DNA from: Blastobasis lacticolella | Taxonomy: Eukaryota > Arthropoda > Insecta > Lepidoptera > Blastobasidae | Assembly (NCBI GenBank): GCA_905147135.1 | Contig: LR990049.1 | Span: 20,353,428 to 20,417,427, forward strand | Direction: 5' to 3' | Length of the DNA stretch: 64,000 bases | Part shown: positions 58,001 to 62,612 of the stretch, in pieces | Layout: every line of letters starts with the position of its first letter | Position numbering within the stretch: position 1 is the stretch's first letter | Program-made: the position numbers and the translations under genes | The notes under the pieces: model-generated | What the model was told of the DNA's origin: nothing | Databases searched by the model: none | What the model saw: the letters and a program-made list of their open reading frames with translations, nothing else

Positions 58001-58920
58001 CCGCCGCGACCCGATCCAAGTTCCAATTTAAATCTCCTGCTCTTTTTGTGTCAAGTGTAAATGTTTAACGCTCCCCAGCGTGGCTCTTGTAAACGTGAAT
58101 TTATCTCGAGAGATTTGAACAGATTGTGTCTCTGATCGCATTTCAATTTGAAGCTTTACATTCAGAACTGGAGTTGCTCTTGTTTAATCTGCATAATCTC
58201 TTGCATGCCGCCGGGTCTTATCTTTGTATACGTGCTGGCGCGACACGGGCGAGCTCTTTTTAGTGGAGCAGACTACTTGCTGTGTACGTAGAAGTTAATT
58301 TATTTAATATTTATGTTTCGTTTCAGTTTTTCCGCCAAGAATAGTAAGTACAAAAGGTCATCATGGTAAACATGCTAATTCCATAATATAATAGAAATTA
58401 ATCACAGTCGAAGTATACAACTATGCGTCCGTATTTGTATGTATAAACTAACCTCCAAGCCTCAGCTCGGCTGCCCCCTGCGCCGTATCTAAATCCCTGT
58501 CAGCCACGCACAGCGGCATTACGGCAACGTGCTGGACGTTCGACAAGTGCAGCACACGAGAGGGTCATCCATATCGGTTCTCGAATTTAGTTTAGTTGCG
58601 TGGCTTAGGCTGTAAATTGCTCTCGCAAGTACGCCGCCACTAGTTTCTATAGTAAACCTTGCTAACTCAACAACATAAGCGAAATAAACTACACTAAAAG
58701 TATCCAACAAACCTCCAAGCCTCAACTCGGCGGCCGCCTGCGCAGTATCTAAGTCCCTCTCGGCCACACACTGGTAGACGCCGCGGTGCGCGCGCGCAAC
58801 CCCGCGCAGCGTAAGCGCGCGCTCGGCGCCGCCCACCGGCGCGCCGTCGTGCAGCCAGCGCACGCGCGCGCCCTCCGACACCGAGCAGTTGAACGTTACT
58901 GTGCTGCCGGAGTTTGCAAC
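22013..58920 (-). CDS. Dscam-like: Dscam-family cell adhesion receptor, 5'-partial, 29 exons
   Basis: Single-pass neuronal surface receptor of the immunoglobulin superfamily; the family mediates homophilic recognition in neurite self-avoidance and synaptic targeting. Joining 29 exons (58713-58920 down to 22013-22064) gives 1530 residues with every intron AG/GT-bounded and every phase matched. Domain order with residues counted from the first exon: Ig4 end 1-69, Ig5 70-172, Ig6 173-262, Ig7 263-356, Ig8 357-455, Ig9 456-553, FN3-1 554-674, FN3-2 675-775, FN3-3 776-874, FN3-4 875-978, Ig10 979-1060, FN3-5 1061-1164, FN3-6 1165-1260, transmembrane helix about 1281-1303, cytoplasmic tail to 1530. 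The placement of Ig10 between FN3-4 and FN3-5 is diagnostic of Dscam. Signal peptide, Ig1-Ig3 and the start of Ig4 are missing and expected beyond 64000. The paralog (Dscam2, 3 or 4 type) is unresolved; Dscam1 is unlikely because Ig7 has no exon array. Confidence 0.93.
22424..22900 (+). mobile_element. LINE C-terminus and 3' UTR with (AATA)n tail
   Basis: The frame reads GLIDCPYLLNMVSFSVPRRN, then 'SIGTNVGSNEIVYRLCREHN', similar in form to the C-terminal end of lepidopteran Jockey-like ORF2. The UTR and AAATAAATAAATA tail match 32935-33083. Confidence 0.55.
23764..23968 (-). CDS. Dscam-like: Dscam-like exon 28: cytoplasmic tail part 4 with His-Ala repeat
   Basis: Encodes EEVFRAVTDSSAESAAEARP, a stretch rich in Ala and His (AAH units), then a basic Arg-rich patch and HHTPTSS. 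Acceptor CACACAG, donor CAAG|GTGGGT. A stronger-looking donor 4 bp downstream (GTGAGA) is rejected because only the first keeps frame with the terminal exon. Confidence 0.87.
24511..24636 (-). CDS. Dscam-like: Dscam-like exon 27: cytoplasmic tail part 3
   Basis: Encodes DEYTLSRAMTLSVRREHSDS, then ESSGSPCADCAGPYRMPQP. 'EYTLSRAMTL' and 'SDSESSGSPCA-C' are conserved in insect Dscam tails. Acceptor TTCGCAG, donor AAAG|GTACGC. Confidence 0.93.
25026..25169 (+). mobile_element. Jockey-like LINE 3' fragment with internal deletion
   Basis: 'CGCTCGTACGATTCGGTTGT', 'GACATGGGATCGTTCAAGAG', then a jump to 'TTCCATCAGAAGGCCCGCTTG' and A run. It sits 15 bp from the donor of exon 26, antisense to the gene. 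Confidence 0.65.
25185..25349 (-). CDS. Dscam-like: Dscam-like exon 26: cytoplasmic tail part 2, SPYATF motif
   Basis: Starts EMYEISPYATFSMAGGATG. The 'ISPYATF' Tyr motif is shared by Dscam cytoplasmic tails. The rest is Ala/Gly/Pro-rich. Acceptor CTTCCAG, donor CTCAG|GTACAT. Confidence 0.92.
25853..25980 (-). CDS. Dscam-like: Dscam-like exon 25: cytoplasmic tail part 1
   Basis: Highly charged: KGYEQGDICEPEEKSVEKRD, then RRNCQQVYTSSPIKHGKKDQ. The phase and strong splice sites (TTCAG acceptor, CAAG|GTGAGT donor) place it directly after the membrane helix. Confidence 0.88.
26015..26158 (+). repeat. 'GACAAG' dispersed repeat in intron before exon 25
   Basis: 'CACTGTCATGCCGCTCG', 'AAGTCTATTTTTGTCATGC' and 'ACTTGACAAA'; related to 33150-33312 and 55845-55978. 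Confidence 0.5.
26156..26270. mobile_element. MITE with about 28-bp terminal inverted repeats
   Basis: Ends CTGTCCTAATTGGCAAC on the left and GTTGCCAATTAGGACAG on the right, with imperfect extension inward (TCGTGCGAC / GTCGCAGGA). About 115 bp, no coding capacity. Confidence 0.6.
26565..26700 (-). CDS. Dscam-like: Dscam-like exon 24: juxtamembrane stalk and transmembrane helix
   Basis: After a Pro-rich stalk a hydrophobic run TAILASTGCALVAALLLLAT continues LAW and stops at Arg-Arg-Arg, a single transmembrane helix followed by a positive stop-transfer. The exon supplies the membrane anchor at residues about 1281-1303. Acceptor CATCACAG, donor GGAG|GTAATT. Confidence 0.9.
26953..27240 (-). CDS. 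Dscam-like: Dscam-like exon 23: complete FN3-6
   Basis: Longest exon (288 bp), whole FN3-6. Contains NLLTWDSNGCPVSQFLVSMR, then WYQLKVVATSSAGTTPANYY. 'W-DNGCP---F' is the Dscam FN3-6 motif. Acceptor TCGCAG, donor GGAG|GTAGTC (weak at +4 and later). Confidence 0.92.
27548..27736 (-). CDS. Dscam-like: Dscam-like exon 22: rest of FN3-5
   Basis: Encodes YTLQWRRADSPGWHSLRLDG to YRVRLRAWNAVGESPPSEE. Acceptor TCCCCAG, donor GGGC|GTGAGT; ends in a run of G that encodes Lys-Gly-Gly. Confidence 0.92.
28186..28377 (-). CDS. Dscam-like: Dscam-like exon 21: end of Ig10 and start of FN3-5
   Basis: Contains SDNYTCTVRNPWGEESARW (Ig10 F strand), then APALRPPAANAASIALRWDD with PPNRPYQPVHG (FN3-5 B and C strands). 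One exon bridges two domain types, as in other Dscam genes. Acceptor CCTCCAG, donor CACG|GTATGT. Confidence 0.92.
28866..29042 (-). CDS. Dscam-like: Dscam-like exon 20: first half of Ig10
   Basis: Encodes APAKMASFGRRVVSASGSRL, then LPCAAAGAPAPRREWARRG. Two acceptors 6 bp apart (CCTCCAG and CCCCAG) are both in frame, so a two-residue difference is possible. Donor CATA|GTAAGT. Confidence 0.9.
29548..29732 (-). CDS. Dscam-like: Dscam-like exon 19: second half of FN3-4
   Basis: Encodes QQSQLIVPAGPVLPGLGGDE, then YEFWVTAATAAGEGEMS. 'YEFWVTA-T--GEGE-S' is strongly Dscam-like. Acceptor CTCCCCAG, donor GAGAG|GTATGA. The 1.77-kb intron before it carries Helitron-like and 5S-SINE repeats. Confidence 0.92.
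29767..29945 (+). mobile_element. Helitron-like 5' end in intron
   Basis: Starts 'TCTATACTAATATTATAAAG', the common start of a lepidopteran Helitron-like family, with (TTTG)n and 'AAACTACTGGACCGATTTC'. Right boundary uncertain; sequence to about 30470 may belong to it. Confidence 0.55.
30530..30753 (+). mobile_element. Helitron-like non-autonomous element
   Basis: 'TATTATAAAACGAAGTCCCA', 'CTACTGAACGGATTTTCATG', end 'GGGGCGGGCCGCTAGT'. A-rich flank follows. Confidence 0.5.
30800..30985 (-). mobile_element. 5S-rRNA-derived SINE
   Basis: Minus strand reads GGTTAAGCAGTGCTCGC, then AACTGGATGGGTGACCG, in the order and spacing of the 5S rRNA internal promoter and 3' domain, followed by a body shared with 50465-50585. 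Confidence 0.6.
31040..31232 (+). mobile_element. LINE 3' end, second 'GGCAGGCCG' type
   Basis: 'AACTACCTGGAGAGGTTTTC' to 'CCACCTTGGTGGTATAAAAAA'; a near-identical copy is at 54870-55060. Encodes the end WRGFPRE/EFFKKVVKRFLRGRQRVG. Confidence 0.6.
31504..31630 (-). CDS. Dscam-like: Dscam-like exon 18: first half of FN3-4
   Basis: Encodes IPGPPADIKALANSEDSVIV, then SWLAPVQRNGRIKHYTVYSR. 'P-ADIK--ANS' and 'NG-I--Y-VY-R' are Dscam FN3-4 features. Acceptor TTATCAG, donor CAGAG|GTATGT. Confidence 0.93.
31875..32215 (+). mobile_element. LINE 3' end, copy 2, in the Dscam-like intron
   Basis: Near-identical to 20485-20847 with a few-base deletion ('CCACC' lost after the 5' third) and a 13-nt poly(A). 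Antisense to the gene, in the intron between exons 17 and 18. Confidence 0.75.
32421..32589 (-). CDS. Dscam-like: Dscam-like exon 17: second half of FN3-3
   Basis: Encodes TVGQLDSVAETRRSGGLEAV, then SLCVRAATAAGAGPASEPV. Acceptor CCCTCAG, donor GGACA|GTACGT, phase out 1. Confidence 0.92.
32935..33083 (+). mobile_element. LINE 3' UTR with (AATA)n tail
   Basis: UTR similar to 22740-22900, ending 'CTGTTGGTAAACC' and AATAAATAAATAAATAAA. Confidence 0.5.
33150..33312 (+). repeat. 'GACAAG' dispersed repeat next to exon 16
   Basis: 'GGCTTGACAAGTCTATTCTC', 'GTCATGCCGCTTGTCACGC'; ends 12 bp from the exon 16 donor. Confidence 0.5.
33324..33451 (-). CDS. Dscam-like: Dscam-like exon 16: first half of FN3-3
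   Basis: Encodes VPEAPPERVRCEPLSAQSVR, then VWWEPPPA and LLGYDIIIE. Matches the 'P-VRC-LSSQS--V-W-PPP' opening of Dscam FN3-3. Acceptor TCCCCAG, donor GAG|GTGGGT. An inverted 'GACAAG' repeat starts 12 bp into the intron. Confidence 0.93.
34168..34399 (-). CDS. Dscam-like: Dscam-like exon 15: rest of FN3-2
   Basis: Encodes APPQDSWNGELLGYVVSWRA to the F strand YELRVQAFNAVGAGPPSPT. Very GC-rich. Acceptor TACCAG, donor GGAG|GTATGT, phase out 1. Confidence 0.93.
34866..34936 (-). CDS. Dscam-like: Dscam-like exon 14: start of FN3-2
   Basis: Short 71-bp exon encoding APSETPHNVQVQATAPGELL plus VKWQ. Acceptor AATTCCAG, donor GGCAG|GTATAA, phase out 0. Confidence 0.9.
35014..35168 (-). CDS. Dscam-like: Dscam-like exon 13: second half of FN3-1
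   Basis: Encodes LEYKVDGLRPATAYALRLSA, then VNAIGDSDYSDPV, the FN3 F strand and G-strand linker. Acceptor TTTTATAG (of two adjacent AGs the first restores frame), donor GAAG|GTAAGC. Confidence 0.93.
35712..35919 (-). CDS. Dscam-like: Dscam-like exon 12: first half of FN3-1
   Basis: Opens EFPEAPKGLHVSKREARGAV, followed by IAWRRG (core Trp) and VYRLQYRVV. Acceptor TTTCCAG. The donor GAAAG|GTTAGC at 35712 is chosen because it alone gives the phase needed by exon 13. The frame stays open past it to 35594, so an intron-retained tail would add about 39 charged residues. Confidence 0.87.
36419..36567 (-). CDS. Dscam-like: Dscam-like exon 11: second half of Ig9
   Basis: Encodes ISMSEKRSESGVSSQLSISH, then LDSGVYRCRAENTYG and a G strand ending YLAVQ. 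This is the last Ig domain before the fibronectin block. Acceptor TTTCCAG, donor CAAG|GTAAAT. Confidence 0.92.
36918..37062 (-). CDS. Dscam-like: Dscam-like exon 10: first half of Ig9
   Basis: Encodes EPAHFEYSSRNMTVKRTAQA, then LQC and IQWSHNM. Acceptor TTTCAG, donor TATAG|GTGAGC, phase out 2. Confidence 0.92.
37420..37596 (-). CDS. Dscam-like: Dscam-like exon 9: second half of Ig8
   Basis: Contains FSVLPNGSLSISPAAHHHEG, then QYMCRAENGIGRGLSKI. 'LPNGSL' plus 'ENGIG' is a Dscam Ig8 hallmark. Acceptor ATTCCAG, donor AATG|GTATGA. Confidence 0.93.
37681..37800 (-). CDS. Dscam-like: Dscam-like exon 8: first half of Ig8
   Basis: Encodes VAPTWIYEPQDVSSLLGTQI, then AHC and ITWLKGH, close to the 'PPRWIVEP-D' opening of Dscam Ig8. 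Acceptor ATTTCAG, donor CATG|GTACGT; both flanking introns are 84 bp. Confidence 0.92.
37885..38020 (-). CDS. Dscam-like: Dscam-like exon 7: second half of Ig7
   Basis: Encodes VQEKSLDEFSFLIFSHVTSQ then HSGEYTC and a tail ending HTARLAVK. The intron before it is only 73 bp. Acceptor GGTAACAG, donor AAGG|GTAAAT. Confidence 0.92.
38094..38239 (-). CDS. Dscam-like: Dscam-like exon 6: first half of Ig7
   Basis: Encodes PPKISGFSFPTDLIEGSSVQ, then VLC and FSWLKDG. Ig7 is the domain encoded by tandem alternative exons in fly Dscam1 (exon 9) and by an alternative pair in fly Dscam2. Here only one copy is present. Acceptor TTTATAG, donor TTACAG|GTAAAT, phase out 0. Confidence 0.92.
38534..38778 (-). 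mobile_element. RTE 3' fragment, inverted, internally deleted
   Basis: Starts (CAT)n 'ATATCAGCCAGAAGACCCCC' and matches the reverse of 18950-19195 with gaps. Lies in the intron between Ig6 and Ig7 exons. Confidence 0.7.
38840..39018 (-). CDS. Dscam-like: Dscam-like exon 5: second half of Ig6
   Basis: Encodes EIRWSRGGLPVGGGGRLAGG through DAGVYTC to the G strand ending QIFVR. It has a Gly-rich loop of about 12 residues between C and E strands. Acceptor CCCTAG, donor AGAA|GTAAGT (near consensus). The intron that follows (600 bp) carries an inverted RTE fragment and no alternative Ig7 exon. Confidence 0.92.
39418..39508 (-). CDS. Dscam-like: Dscam-like exon 4: first half of Ig6
   Basis: Encodes GPPSIRNAGPVRVVAGANTT followed by VYCPYSGFPI. 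The 91-bp exon uses donor CAG|GTTGAT at 39418. A second GAG|GTGCAT site 10 bp further on would break the phase to exon 5, so the first is chosen. Confidence 0.9.
39948..40102 (-). CDS. Dscam-like: Dscam-like exon 3: second half of Ig5
   Basis: Encodes TVTQFLSPSGGGEVVSFLNM, then DGGRYSC and QHSARLNVYG, the F- and G-strand end typical of Dscam Ig5. Acceptor TTTTCAG before 40102, donor ACG|GTAAAA after 39948; phase in 2, out 1. Confidence 0.93.
42155..42405 (+). mobile_element. tRNA-derived SINE with a hairpin in its body
   Basis: Head 'TGTTGGTGGCCTCAAGGTTA' and B box GGGTTCGAACCCC, body to 'GGCGACTGAATGTGTAACC', then the 22-bp inverted repeat at 42337-42386 and the SINE tail block. Confidence 0.65.
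42531..42684 (-). CDS. Dscam-like: Dscam-like exon 2: first half of Ig5
   Basis: Reads DTAPELVYTFIEQALHPGP, then LQC and FTWLLDN, which matches the conserved 'YTFIEQ-L-PGP' stretch of Dscam Ig5. Acceptor CTCACCAG before 42684; donor GAGAG|GTCAGT at 42531; phase in 1, out 2. It is separated from exon 1 by a 16-kb intron. Confidence 0.93.
44105..44352 (-). mobile_element. tRNA-headed SINE, second family, copy
   Basis: 'ATTCACACAGCCCCATCTAG' at the left, degenerate head at the right ('AACCAACTAAACCACTAAGG'). Confidence 0.6.
46386..46846 (-). mobile_element. 5'-truncated RTE copy
   Basis: Reverse of 18757-19196: frames with LPVMTYGTETWPLTIGFIRK and WRSLGEAFAQQWAS, one frameshift between. 3' end is a (ATG)n-type run. 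Directly followed by a plus-strand LINE tail (46848-46915). Confidence 0.8.
47590..47745 (-). mobile_element. RTE-derived SINE-like copy, internally deleted
   Basis: 'ACTGCAGGACTCACGGCCTC', 'GCGGGTTGAAGATTGCAGTG', reverse of the 14340-14610 element without the central 'CCAAGCGTGG' block. Confidence 0.55.
49058..49374 (-). mobile_element. 5'-truncated RTE copy
   Basis: Reverse of about 18912-19196, 'ATATCAGCCGAAAGTAGCCC' to 'CTTGGTTCGCTTGCGGATC', with a small internal insertion. Confidence 0.75.
50465..50585 (-). mobile_element. 5S-rRNA-like SINE fragment
   Basis: Minus strand 'GAACTGGATGGGTGACCGTT' and the shared body 'ACTTCAGCACTGCAACGAGC'. Confidence 0.5.
51299..51372. repeat. 74-bp near-perfect palindrome
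   Basis: Arms of 36 bp (51299-51334 and 51337-51372) are perfect reverse complements around a 2-bp centre. TAATGTGCGGTA occurs on both sides (51255-51266 and 51371-51382). Confidence 0.85.
51380..51640 (+). mobile_element. Non-LTR ORF C-terminal fragment
   Basis: Reads MSRENLKHLVETGKVEDKRP, then RGQSPKRWSDQI and ATERSLWRLL, the C-terminal 'GRSPKRWSDQI'-type end of LINE polyproteins. Confidence 0.6.
52600..53110 (+). repeat. Imperfect tandem repeat, units about 190-210 bp
   Basis: Three rounds of 'TTGTGTCGG-CTGTGGCATCGT', 'ACAGACCGATTTC', 'TTTTAAAGGCAGTTTAATCGA' and 'GTCGGGGG'. Unit boundaries not fixed; one more copy at 14150. Confidence 0.5.
54352..54865 (-). mobile_element. SINE plus adjoining element, composite
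   Basis: 54352-54500 is the left part of the 19853 SINE family; 54655-54865 matches 20112-20300 ('GACTAAGATGAAATGCCTCA', 'ATCGATAAGGCGGCGG'). The same neighbour order at both loci suggests one larger element. Confidence 0.5.
54870..55060 (+). mobile_element. LINE 3' end, near-identical to 31040-31232
   Basis: 'ACTACCTGGAGAGGTTTTCC' to 'GCCACCTTAGTGGTATAAAA'; few differences from the 31-kb copy. Confidence 0.65.
55845..55978 (+). repeat. 'GACAAG' dispersed repeat
   Basis: 'TTTGGCTTGACAAGCCTATT', 'GCCAAGCGGCATGACAGTGA'. Confidence 0.45.
56833..57150 (+). mobile_element. tRNA-derived SINE, full length
   Basis: Head 'GGTGGCCTAGTGGTTAAAGG' (A box) and GAGTTCGAACCCC (B box), body 'TTACGGTGAGGGAAAACATC', tail 'ACATTAACGCCAAG' then GATGATGATT. 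Best-preserved sense-orientation copy here. Confidence 0.75.
57790..57930 (+). mobile_element. LINE/SINE 3' tail
   Basis: 'GCCTGCTGGAAGAGATTTCT' to 'TGTACAATAAATTG' and A/T-rich tail, a common lepidopteran retroelement end. Confidence 0.5.
58450..58550 (-). pseudogene. Partial duplicate of the Ig4 exon end, with splice donor
   Basis: Positions 58450-58510 match 58710-58770 (end of the Ig4 exon plus donor) at about 53 of 61 bases, offset 260 bp. The copy reads CVADRDLDTAQGAAELRLG against CVAERDLDTAQAAAELRLG in the real exon, then GAG|GTTAGT. Upstream it keeps an E-strand-like VLHLSNVQ but lacks the Y-x-C pattern, and a TGA ends the frame just before. It is either a decayed alternative exon or a tandem duplication. 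Confidence 0.7.
58713..58920 (-). CDS. Dscam-like: Dscam-like exon 1 of window: second part of Ig4
   Basis: Encodes residues 1-69 starting VANSGSTVTFNC and ending AELRLG. The Ig signature is visible: FNC (B-strand Cys), VRWLHDG (core Trp) and RGVYQC (F-strand Cys). Acceptor CACCAG before 58920 starts in phase 0; donor GGAG|GTTTGT follows 58713 and leaves one base. Very GC-rich against AT-rich flanks. The preceding exon with the first Ig4 strands is not in the window. A partial copy of its 3' end lies at 58450-58550. Confidence 0.9.
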
Positions 58921-61651
58921 CTGGTGATGGAAATGGTAGGGTGTTACCAAGTGAAGTTACTCTAAAGTGAAGATAGCCCCAATGATCGCCGACCTCCGTT
59001 AGGTGATGGTATGGCTGTGGGGGTCAAACATTCCAATAAGATTGTAAATTTTATTTTGAATTCTTTATTATACATTTACAGGACAGCGAAAAACAGACAT
59101 AGTAACATTATAAAAGTATAAAAGCGGTCTTATCGCCAATAGCGATCTCTGCCAGACAACAATTTACATGGATATGGTAATTGGTAAAGTAGGCATAATT
59201 ATAGTGATGGATGTTGGATTTTAAAAACGGGTTATAAAAACGGAATGTTACCCATCAATTGTAGTGTTCGACGACTGCCATATATAATTTGTGTAAATAA
59301 CAAAAACTCTAGACAGTCTTCTGAGTTTAAACTTTAAATTGGAACTTTATTTTGCAATTTATCTCCATTAAGTGGAACAGTGTATCTTCCGAGCGAATTT
59401 CAGCGGCTTAACATGAAACTACACCGTGTTAGTTTCTAGATAGGTAGGTAGTCTAGTCTAGCAAAACTTTAACGTACCGAGGGCGATATCTCACTCGCAA
59501 TTTCAGATGGGGCCACTTAGGCAAAGCAACTTTACTAGATAGGATATTACAAAGTTATGAGTTTAGAAATCAGTTTGTGTCGCCTTCTATCGCTACAACG
59601 CCTTTAGCCTGCGCTCCTTCGTATAAAAATCTGTCTTATTTTATGTTATTTTACTTATCTCAGAACAACAACAGCAAGTTACAAGTAATAGTAGTTACAA
59701 AAGTTAGTCTACATAGTAATGTGTACTTCGACGTGGCTTCAAGTCTGGGGTGGTCATATCACTGTAATACCTATTTGACTATTGAAATGTCCTACTCAGT
59801 ATAATTTTTTCAAAAGGCGTCAAACCTGGCGGCCCACCACTACCACTGTGTACCACAATACAGTAGGTAGAATAGGTAGAATAAATCGTTACTTTAATAA
59901 AACAACTATATAGCTTATAGACATAAAAATGAAAAAAAAAGTTCGTGTTATCGAAACATAATATTTTTTCCTGCTGGCATTTTTACATTTTTATCCTAAA
60001 AATGTAAGAAATCTGAATTTTTTTTTGTGATGTTATTCGGATCAAAATAAGTTCAGTAGTTTGTCCATTACAAACTTAGTAGAGAAACTAAAGTTACTTT
60101 CATACTCTCTCCTAAGACCTAAAGCTTACATTATACAGACGGTATTCAAAAGACACGTAACAAGTACAGTCGACAATACAGAGGACATTTCAGCCAGTGT
60201 GTGGTCTACTAGAATAAAATATTCACTAGTTCAGCATTAGTAAGGAGGTGGAATTGTACATGGGACGTAAACAAGAGTCCTGTAGAGCGACCGTCCGGGA
60301 ACTATCGCGGGGATTCCCCGGGGGCGCGCCGGCACGCAAACTCGGGAACTGGCCCAGACCTCCTTTCTAGGCTCGTGCATACATTTAATTTCATGAAAGA
60401 TTCACAGCGACACGTGTGTCGATCGATCTCTTGTTGTAAGTACTTTTGTATTTTATCGGGAACTATGGACTTAAGTAGGTACTTGGTGTACTTACTACTT
60501 AATGGAGAATAGAGTCATTTTGAAGGAGACTAAAGTTACACCGTTTTACGAAAAAATAGAGTCCTAGCTTCAAGAAAGTACATTTTAAAACATTTAGACC
60601 ATTTTGGTTTTGATGCCTGTACGAGAAACCAGGCATACGTAATGTGAGTTACCCAAACCAACAGTTTTTATTATCATTCTACTAATTCGAATTATAATCA
60701 GAAGTGCAGTTTGTTGCGTAGTATTAAATGTGACGTTTATCCATTGGCAACATCAAGCGCAGCGGGCGACGGCCTCTATCTAGAGAAAGATAACACATTA
60801 TAAAAGTCGTCTAGATCCCATGTATGCAAGAGACATAAAGATGAATGTTTAGCAAAATCTATGCCCAGTAGTTAATAACTGAACGTCATACAGCTGATAA
60901 TATTATGATGATGGATCAGGATAAAGTTTTATCGATATCTAATACAATGATCTAAATGCCCAAGGAATATGTTTCAGCCTCCGTAAATCGGGAGTGTCGG
61001 TGCTAATAACATTGGAATGTGGGCGTGTGTCGCCCCTGTACATATCGCAGCGGATCACGTTACCATATGTGCCCATAACGCAGTTTACTTTTAAAAATAG
61101 TTTAAACTCCCTGTGCCTAACTTTATGAAAAGACGTAGGTATGACTTAGCTTGGATCTAAGGCCAAAAACCCTAAGATCAATTATTACAAAATGTCCACA
61201 TCGGATTTGAACAAACTCAATCTTAAAAAGTGCACGGAACAATGGAACACTGTGCCTGCGAGTGTGTTCCCTGAACATTATAATCTGGATAGCTAGCTAG
61301 AGTTGCAGTGTCTAGACTGATGCTGAATCTTCGGCCGCAGCGTCCCCGAAGATCAATATCTGTTAAATGCCTGCCTAGATCATATATTGTAAAAGAAGTA
61401 GGATAAGTCAGTGTGTTGCGGTGTGTACACTGGTGAATAATGCAGCTGGCGTAGCCCGCGCGCGGATTGCGCTGGAACCCCGGACATGCATAATTGTTTG
61501 TGTTCCACCACGGTAGCAACTATGCCTGCTTGATTACGGTACACGAAGAGAAATGGGTGACCACGATGTTGTTACTTTTCGTAACTGTCCATGTTATAGG
61601 TATCTACTCCTGTCAAGTAACTCCATGTTTATAATACGGCTCCTCTAAGTA

Positions 61652-61915
61652 TCACCATCACAGCCCGTAACAGTCTATTGCAGGACTTAGGGCCTCTCCC
61701 ACGAAAGAGGAGGTTATTGCCATAATGTCCACGCTTGGCAGGCGGGTTGGAGATCGCAGTGTTTAAATATAACAATGGAAAATGCTGCTGCCCATTTTCC
61801 AGACTACTTTTTGAGACTCTTGATCTTTTGCCTCGAAAACATTAGTCGCCTTGTACGACACCCATTAGTGTAAGGGGTTGATGCTATTCTACTCTGCCGG
61901 ACACCACACGGCCAG
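61652..61915 (-). mobile_element. RTE-derived SINE-like element
   Basis: Reverse of 14340-14610: 'ATCACCATCACAGCCCGTAA', 'CCACGCTTGGCAGGCGGGTT', 'TAGTCGCCTTGTACGACACC', 'CTCTGCCGGACACCACACGG'. Confidence 0.7.
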
Positions 61916-61944
61916 TATAATCAATAAAGTAAATCCTCTAAGTA

Positions 61945-62183
61945 TAATCAATACTAAAAGGTAATGTAAAGAGAAAAGATTTGTATTTTTGTGTGTCATA
62001 AATAAACACAAAAACTACTGGACAGATTTATAAATTTCTTTCATCAATAGAATGCTACATAATCACTGAGTAACATAGGCTGCTTTTTATCCCGGGAAAA
62101 TCATAGATTCCCAAGGGAAACTTGATTGTTTACAAAGATCCGAAAAGCGCGACGGTTAAGCCGCTGAGAACGGCTAGTGTAGA
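61945..62183 (+). mobile_element. Helitron-like element, same family as 29767
   Basis: 'CTAAAAGGTAATGTAAAGAG', 'AAAACTACTGGACAGATTT', end 'GAACGGCTAGT'. Confidence 0.5.
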
Positions 62184-62449
62184 GATAAAGTTACATTCTG
62201 TCCATGTACTAGCATGACGTAGGGCAAGATACACAGACGACCTTGCAAAGGTCGTAATGAGCCGGTGGGATGTAGACACAACCTCTTTATTTTGGTAGAA
62301 GGTCACAAGGGCGATTGGTTAGAAAGGTACGGGAGGAGGCAAATATACTTAGACGCTAGGGCTGATATAGTTTGTATCTAGTTGATTACTACTAGAACAA
62401 TCTGGACTGTAGAATATGGTCTTCTGAACCCCATCACGGCTATTGCACA

Positions 62450-62612
62450 TTCAGGGGACTGAATGTATAACCATGATCCAAACTGGTTCCCATGGCAGGA
62501 GGGCGACGGTCGCTCCACTGTAATTACCTGATTTGCCAAATCCTGGATCATGGTCAAGGCGGACCCCGTGCTCTCTTGCGTGAGAGCGCAACCGGGACAT
62601 TAACGCCAAGTT
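62450..62612 (+). mobile_element. tRNA-SINE 3' half
   Basis: 'GGGACTGAATGTATAACCAT' to 'GACATTAACGCCAAGTTAAT', the tail half of the 56833 family. Confidence 0.6.

Larger units (their letters stand above)
42685..58712 (-). other. 16-kb intron between Ig4 and Ig5 exons
   Basis: No exon of the receptor is expected or seen, since phases of the flanking exons match. It contains LINE 3' ends (42770-42870, 46386-46915, 49058-49374, 51380-51640, 57790-57930), SINEs (44105-44352, 54352-54865, 56833-57150), palindromes, and some GC-rich segments without an obvious repeat signature (47085-47260, 50860-51000, 56400-56520). 42880-44080, 44640-46050, 47990-48880 and 59000-61200 (next intron) show no assignable feature. 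Confidence 0.7.

Noticed and set aside
61223..61519. Minus-strand 98-codon frame as an upstream Dscam exon
   Set aside because: No Ig cysteine/tryptophan pattern, and part of it is antisense to a LINE 3' end at 61257-61385.
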